Assembly: GCA_029204225.1 (NCBI GenBank)
Contig: MU835691.1
Coordinates: 1 to 37,115, forward strand
Direction of reading: 5' to 3'
Origin: Diphasiastrum complanatum
Lineage: Eukaryota; Streptophyta; Lycopodiopsida; Lycopodiales; Lycopodiaceae
DNA length: 37,115 bases
Below the pieces are notes generated by a model, which was not told the DNA's origin, did no database searches, and saw only the letters and a program-made list of their open reading frames with translations. Both the position numbers and the translations under genes were made by a program. This document shows, piece by piece, positions 32,346-37,115 of the stretch (position 1 is the first letter of the stretch; every line of letters starts with the position of its first letter).

Positions 32346-33170
32346 ATGCAACCCAAATCACGAGCGGATGCTAGCATTCAAAATCTAGAGATAGTGTCAT
32401 CAGAAATGGGACTACATGGAGACCTTGTAAATCTTTCCAAGGACAATGAGTTGAGTGGAAAAACTTAGGACTTGCCAACAAAAGTTTTCATGGGGGGCGT
32501 AAAATCAAGGCACTTCTTGTCAAATCATACTGGACGACGAAGTAGTCTTCAATGGGAGTCTTGGAAGAGAGTGTGTGAATGCACGACAAATATTGGCTCA
32601 GATTCCCGTATGGCTACAACATGTGCAAAGGTGTGGCAAGCATTCGATGTTTTGTCACTGGCTATCAATAAAAAAGACTTGAGGGAGGAAGCTTACGATA
32701 GATATTAGACAGAAGTACAAGCGTTCACTCGATTGATGATTGATGCATAGGGAGAAACACACATCACTCATTATATGGTGAGTGATTTGTCTTTCTTTTG
32801 TCTTTGTAAGTTCTATCCAAGTGAATTTTACTAATTAGATTTTTCTGCTAATAGCAAAATTTGTATGCTCGTGGACCTTGATTTTTTAGACATATGGATC
32901 CTTGGCTATTTGGAACACCCAAGGGATGGAAAAGAGTTATTACAAGGCCAGGATTACGTATTTCAAAGTTCAAGACATGGCGGGGGTAAAGGTCTTAACA
33001 ATGCCTTGGTAGAAATATTTCAATGGTTTTATAGAGGACTTTTGAGTAGACAAAACATCAAAGACACTAGGGATCTAGGGTTGAGTTCAATAATCTCTTC
33101 CTCAAATTTAGCTAGAAGAATAGCTTGGCAATCATTTAGTACTTTGCACTTGCTCTCATTTTTTTAGTCT
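32346..33170 (+). pseudogene. C-terminal part of the same unrecognised protein
   Basis: After a TGA at 32340-32342 the same frame continues past the end of the middle part for about 40 codons; other frames hold FMGGVKSRHFLSNHTGRRSS, CAKVWQAFDVLSLAINKKDL and, near 32970-33040, SRHGGGKGLNNALVEIFQWF. An intron may lie around 32780-32855 (GTGAGTGATTTG donor, CTAATAG acceptor). Several frameshifts occur, so no single product could be made. A Gly-rich block followed by an aromatic helix ending in YR is consistent with the same family as the preceding two segments, but this is pattern memory only. Confidence 0.45.
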
Positions 33171-33189
33171 TTCAGATTGTATCATTGCA

Positions 33190-34389
33190 TTCACAATGCA
33201 ACCTTCAAAGACAAAGTTGGCAAATCTACTAGTTGGCACAACATTTTTTGATCAAATAAGTCGCATCTCTGTTATGTTCACTGCTAGAATAGATACACTA
33301 GCAACTCTACGGGCAAATAGTGAAAATTTCAATTTTCTAAGGGAGTATAGAAGAGAACTTAATGCCTAACTCGGTAAGAATCCATGGCTATGATATTTTT
33401 TGGATTCCGTATAATTTGCTAACATATATATGGAAAGGAGATAAACCTTTTGTTTTCCGACTCAACAGATTTATTAGCCACTTGGGGAACAACCACTTTT
33501 TGGAATTAACCAGCGATAAACAAGTAAATTTTAGTCTCAAAAGTGTAGGAAATAAGTTCTTGTCAGGTAAAATTACTGTGATTTTTTGCTGAATGAATTT
33601 TTTGAAAATACCGTTGAACAGAAACATGATCCTAGTGTGAAGGTTAGTGAAAGGGAAGAGCAGGGAGTAGAAGACAAATTAAACCCCGAGAAGAAAGAAC
33701 TGCTTATAATGCAGATATCTTTCGTGGCATCAACATCTGCTCAATCGAAGGACGTCGACTTCACCGATCAGATGCTACGAATACGTAACCGTGCCCCAGT
33801 GGTAATTAATCGGCAGAAATATTTGTTTCTCAACTACTTGCAACATATCCTTGGCTTACGAGAGGATGAGATGCTAGTAGGATTAGTGTGTTTGCAAAAT
33901 GGCACTATCACTTTTGACCACTCCATGCCAGATAATACATTTCGACAACTGATTGGAGACGACACAAATACTATTAAGCAAGCTGCTTTGGCAAATATTT
34001 TGTGTAAACTGAAGGCTCTGCAACCACCAGTGGTTGAGAAGAAACCATTAGGGAAATTACCAGTTGGCAGAATTGAAATGCCATACAAAGGCAAGGGAAT
34101 TGCCCTTGCAACTACTGAGGAAGAGGATGTTGGATCTCAAGCAAGTTCATTGTCAACAAATATTCTCATCCATGTTTATTCCCATTTTTTAATGTGTTCA
34201 TTGCAATTATAAATCACTTACAACTTTACATAGGTTTTATGTAAGTGAACTCAATCCACACTTTTCTGGGGCTACTAGAAATGTACCTTTATTTTGTGTT
34301 TCTATGACTGGTGAATTAAGATCGTGCCATCTGTCATACATCTAGTTTGGCCCTGATGAGGACATCATCTTTCTCAAATGAGAAGAGGA
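33190..34389 (+). pseudogene. Further coding-like exons, cut off by a solo LTR
   Basis: A frame at 33190-33370 reads KTKLANLLVGTTFFDQISRI and TARIDTLATLRANSENFNFL. A second frame at 33586-34212 is open for about 208 codons from a TTG and includes KYLFLNYLQHILGLREDEML, VGLVCLQNGTITFDHSMPDN and KLPVGRIEMPYKGKGIALA. A possible exon then follows an acceptor (CTTTACATAG) near 34233, reading FYVSELNPHFSGATRNVPLF, with stops near 34343 and 34379. The reading stops where the solo LTR begins. It may be the 3' part of the same gene or element as 30460-33170. No family was recognised. Confidence 0.42.
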
Positions 34390-35231
34390 CTTTGTAAAGC
34401 TGAATCAGGTGTACCAAGTGTGCCCCGTAAGACTCCAAGGGGTGACACTCTCAAAAGGTCCCAAAGCAAGTTAGGAAGTCAAGGACTGAGCCTCCGACCT
34501 GTGGTGAGGTAGTCAAGTAGTCACAAGTCATGAGATAGCTCTGAAGCTCGGGTCATGGCCTAGTTAGTTCCTGAAATCCATGTTCAAGAGCCAAGCTCTA
34601 GCCACTAGGACCCATATCCGGGACCTAGACTGATTTTACCAAGCTTGCCAAGCCTAATCAACAAAATAAAAACTAAGTCCACAAACGCGTGCATTACCAG
34701 ACAACACTATATTCTAGGCATGTCGAATCACACTATAACTATAGGGGGAGTCCAACTGACAAAAACTTGGGCCGCTCAAGCAGCACCAAATTCAGTCCTT
34801 GGGTCTTAGCTCCCTCTACTAGTGCGAGCCAGGCATAATGTCGATGGCCCTTAGACCAGTTGTCTATGTATGAATGTAACCTCCTTTTGGTTTCGCCAAG
34901 ACTGGTCCATGTGATAGGACCCTTATTGCAATCTTTTTGTGTCACTGGTGCCTAAGGGTCCACGTCACCGACATGAGGCTCGCCGCTATGCCATTTGATC
35001 AGTTTGGCGACCACTATGCCTTGGGATTTCACGAGTGACCTGCCTTTGCCTTTGATTACCTTTTGGGAACATATTCTAAGTTGGCTTTTGGGTTGGTTGG
35101 GATTTTTGTTTCACTACATCTAAATGGTTAGGCTTATTACGTTTTCTAAGTTGGCTTTTTAGTGCGTTCATGTCGGATGAATGTTAGACTTAAGTGTGTC
35201 TTGGAGAAATTGCTCAAATCTTAGCACAACA
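34390..35231 (+). mobile_element. Second solo LTR of the same family
   Basis: Almost the whole of the LTR at 820-1736 aligns here in the same order and orientation, from GTAAAG-TGA-TCAGG to GGATGAATGTTAGACTTAAG and the final CAACA. Deletions relative to the first copy include about 50 bases around its AATAAA (1330-1375) and about 13 bases near the 3' end. The start reads CTTTGTAAAG where the first copy has TGTTGTAAAG, so the TG end is lost or altered. No perfect 5-bp target duplication is visible. No gag or pol belongs to it. It separates the decayed gene on its left from the telomere-like array on its right. Confidence 0.88.
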
Positions 35232-35236
35232 AAACT

Positions 35237-37020
35237 TTAATCCCTAAGCTCCAAACTCCTTTCCCCTTACCCTAAACCCTTTCTAAATTACAAATTAAAA
35301 CCCTAAGCCCTAAGCTCTAACGTCTAAATCCAAAGCCTTAAACTCTTAATTGCAAATCTTTAATCCTAAGCCTTGGCATAAACCCAAGCTCCTTTCTCTA
35401 GATCCCTTACTTTAAATCCCCTATAACCCTAAGCCCCTTTTCGTAGATCTCTTATCCTAAAGCCCCTTACCCTAAACTCATTTCCCTAGATCCTATATTT
35501 TAGATCCCCTTACCCCAAATCCATTTACCCAAACTCCTTACCCCAAAGACCCTAAACTCTTTTCCTAGATCCCTAAAGCCAAAATTCTAAATCTTAAGCC
35601 CTAAATCCTAAATATCAAACCATCAACTCTAAGCCCTAGATCCTAAATCTAAAACCATTAACTCTAAGGCCTAATACCCTTACCCTAAATCCCTTACTCT
35701 AGATCCCTTATCCTATATCCCTAAGCCCATTTGCCTAGATTCCTTACCCTGAAGCCCCTTACCTCAAAGCCATTTACCCAAACTCCTTACTACAAATCCC
35801 AAAAACCCTTACCCTAAACTCTTTTCTCTAGATCCCTTACCCTATATTCCAAATATGAAACTCTAAGCTCTAAACCCTAAGGCCTTTGCCCTAACCTCTA
35901 GATCCAAAGCCCTAAACCCTCAATTGTAAATCCTAAATCCTAGGCCCTAGACCCTAAATCCAAAACTCTTGAATCTAGAACCTAAGCCCCTTATTTAGAT
36001 TTCTTACCCTAAAGCCCTAAACTCTTTCACGTAGATCCCTTATTCTAAACTCTAAATCTAAAACTCTAAGCCCTAAGCCCTAATTCCTAAGACCTAAACC
36101 CTAAACTCCTTACCATAGATTCCTAAACCCCTTTCTCTAAATTTCTTATTCTAAAGTCCCTTACCTTATAGGATAACCCAAACTCCAAATTCCAAACCCC
36201 CTTCCCTAGATCCCTTACAGTAAATCCCTAAGCCCCTTTTTCTAGATTTCTTATCCTAAAGCCCCTTACCCTAAACCCCTTTTTCTAGATGCTTTATGTT
36301 AAAGCCCCTTATCCCAAATGCATTTACCCAAACTTGTTATCCCAAAGGCTAGCCTAAACTCTTTTTCTAGATCCCTTATCCTAGACCCTAATTCTTTTCC
36401 CTAGATCTCTTACTCTAAATTCCAAATCCAAAACCCTAAGCCCTAAGCCCTAACCTCTAAATCCAAAGCCCTTTATCCTTAGTTGTAAATTCTAGACCCT
36501 ATGCCCTAGGCCCTAAATCCAAAACCCTTTAATCTAAAATCTAATATGCTTATCTAGATTTCTTACTCTAAAATCTTAAACTCTTTCACCTTAAACTCTA
36601 AGCCTTAAATACTAAGCCCGAAACCCTAATACCTAAGCCCTATGCCCTAAGCCCTAAAATCCTTACCCTAGATCCCTAAGGCCCTTTCCCTAAATCCCTT
36701 ACCCTAAAGCTCCTTACCTTATAGCATAAACCCAAACTCCAAATTCGAAGCTCCCGCCCCTAGATCCTTTACCTTAAATCCCTTACACTAGATGCCTAAG
36801 CCCCCTTTTTTTGGATCTCTTATCCTAAAGCCCCTTACCTTAAACCCCTTTTCCTAGATGCTTTATCTTAAAACGCCTTACCACCCCAAATCCATTTACC
36901 CAAATTCCTTATTCCAAAGGCCCTAAACTCTTTTCATAGATCCCTTATCCCAAATCATAAACCCTAAATCCTAAGCCCTAATCCCTAAACCCTAAATCTC
37001 AAACCTTAAGCTCTGAACTC
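35237..37020 (+). repeat. Degenerate telomere-like (CCCTAAA) array
   Basis: About 1.8 kb consists of variants of CCCTAAA/CCCTAAG with spacers such as CCCTAGATC and CCCCTTAC. CCCTAAACCCTAA-like perfect doublets occur but are short. Longer phrases recur at a distance, so the array has a higher-order unit of about 550-570 bp. The C-rich strand is the plus strand. Unique sequence follows from about 37021, so the array is interstitial or subtelomeric, not a terminal telomere. Confidence 0.92.
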
Positions 37021-37115
37021 TCGGAATGTCCCTGGGGAATAGTTTTTGAAGTATGAAGGATTATTTTGAGAATTTTGTTTTTTACAAAAAATAGTAGAGT
37101 TTGGGTCACGAGTTT
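37021..37115. other. Unique sequence after the telomere-like array
   Basis: The last 95 bases are non-repetitive with no ORF or motif that I can support. Confidence 0.5.

Noticed and set aside
35237-37020. A true chromosome end
   Set aside because: The heptamers are too degenerate and unique sequence follows on the right, so it is interstitial or subtelomeric.

Overview
The window looks like repeat-dominated nuclear DNA from a land plant. Supporting signs are plant-type Ty3/gypsy elements with tRNA-iMet and tRNA-Asp-like primer sites, a LINE, long CT/GA microsatellites, a CCCTAAA-derived array, and two pieces that resemble plant membrane-protein families. I cannot name the species. The LINE style and the unusual gag proteins suggest to me a non-flowering lineage (fern, lycophyte, bryophyte or conifer), but that is a weak inference. 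Only one gene looks intact and recognisable: a six-pass membrane protein at 26378-27337 with a TATA box upstream. One further clean ORF, at 15967-16683, is unrecognised.

Layout, left to right. 1-2340 is a decayed LINE reverse transcriptase ORF split by a solo LTR at 820-1736, which has a perfect 5-bp target duplication. 2428-2520 is a hairpin repeat. 3002-6720, minus strand, is a truncated Ty3/gypsy element (gag, protease, start of RT) with its primer site and LTR, followed by a second, related LTR. 6721-9255 has no recognisable gene. 9256-9560, minus strand, is one exon of a plant MFS transporter (UNE2-like) carrying a frameshift. 11763-13700 holds a CT repeat, a decayed tRNA-Asp-type primer site and a gag fragment with several zinc knuckles. 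13836-14048 is a 213-bp, nearly perfect hairpin with 93-bp arms.

15258-15691 is a tandem duplication covering the end of a small minus-strand ORF. That ORF lies head to head with the 238-residue ORF at 15967-16683. 17325-23640 is a long, multiply interrupted Ty3/gypsy element with four zinc knuckles, protease, RT, RNase H and integrase, followed by a coiled-coil ORF remnant. 24231-25584 has homopolymer and GA repeats. 26300-27594 is the intact membrane-protein gene with a hairpin behind it. 30460-34389 is a large decayed ORF system of unknown type, probably transposon-derived, that runs into a second solo LTR (34390-35231) of the same family as the first. 35237-37020 is a degenerate telomere-like array with a higher-order period of about 550-570 bp.

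There is no operon-like organisation. The window is mainly nested insertions and their decay. Many stop codons in the retroelements, and changes in one primer site, are consistent with C-to-T changes, as expected for long-term cytosine methylation. Coordinates of decayed elements are approximate except where target duplications or inverted repeats fix them.
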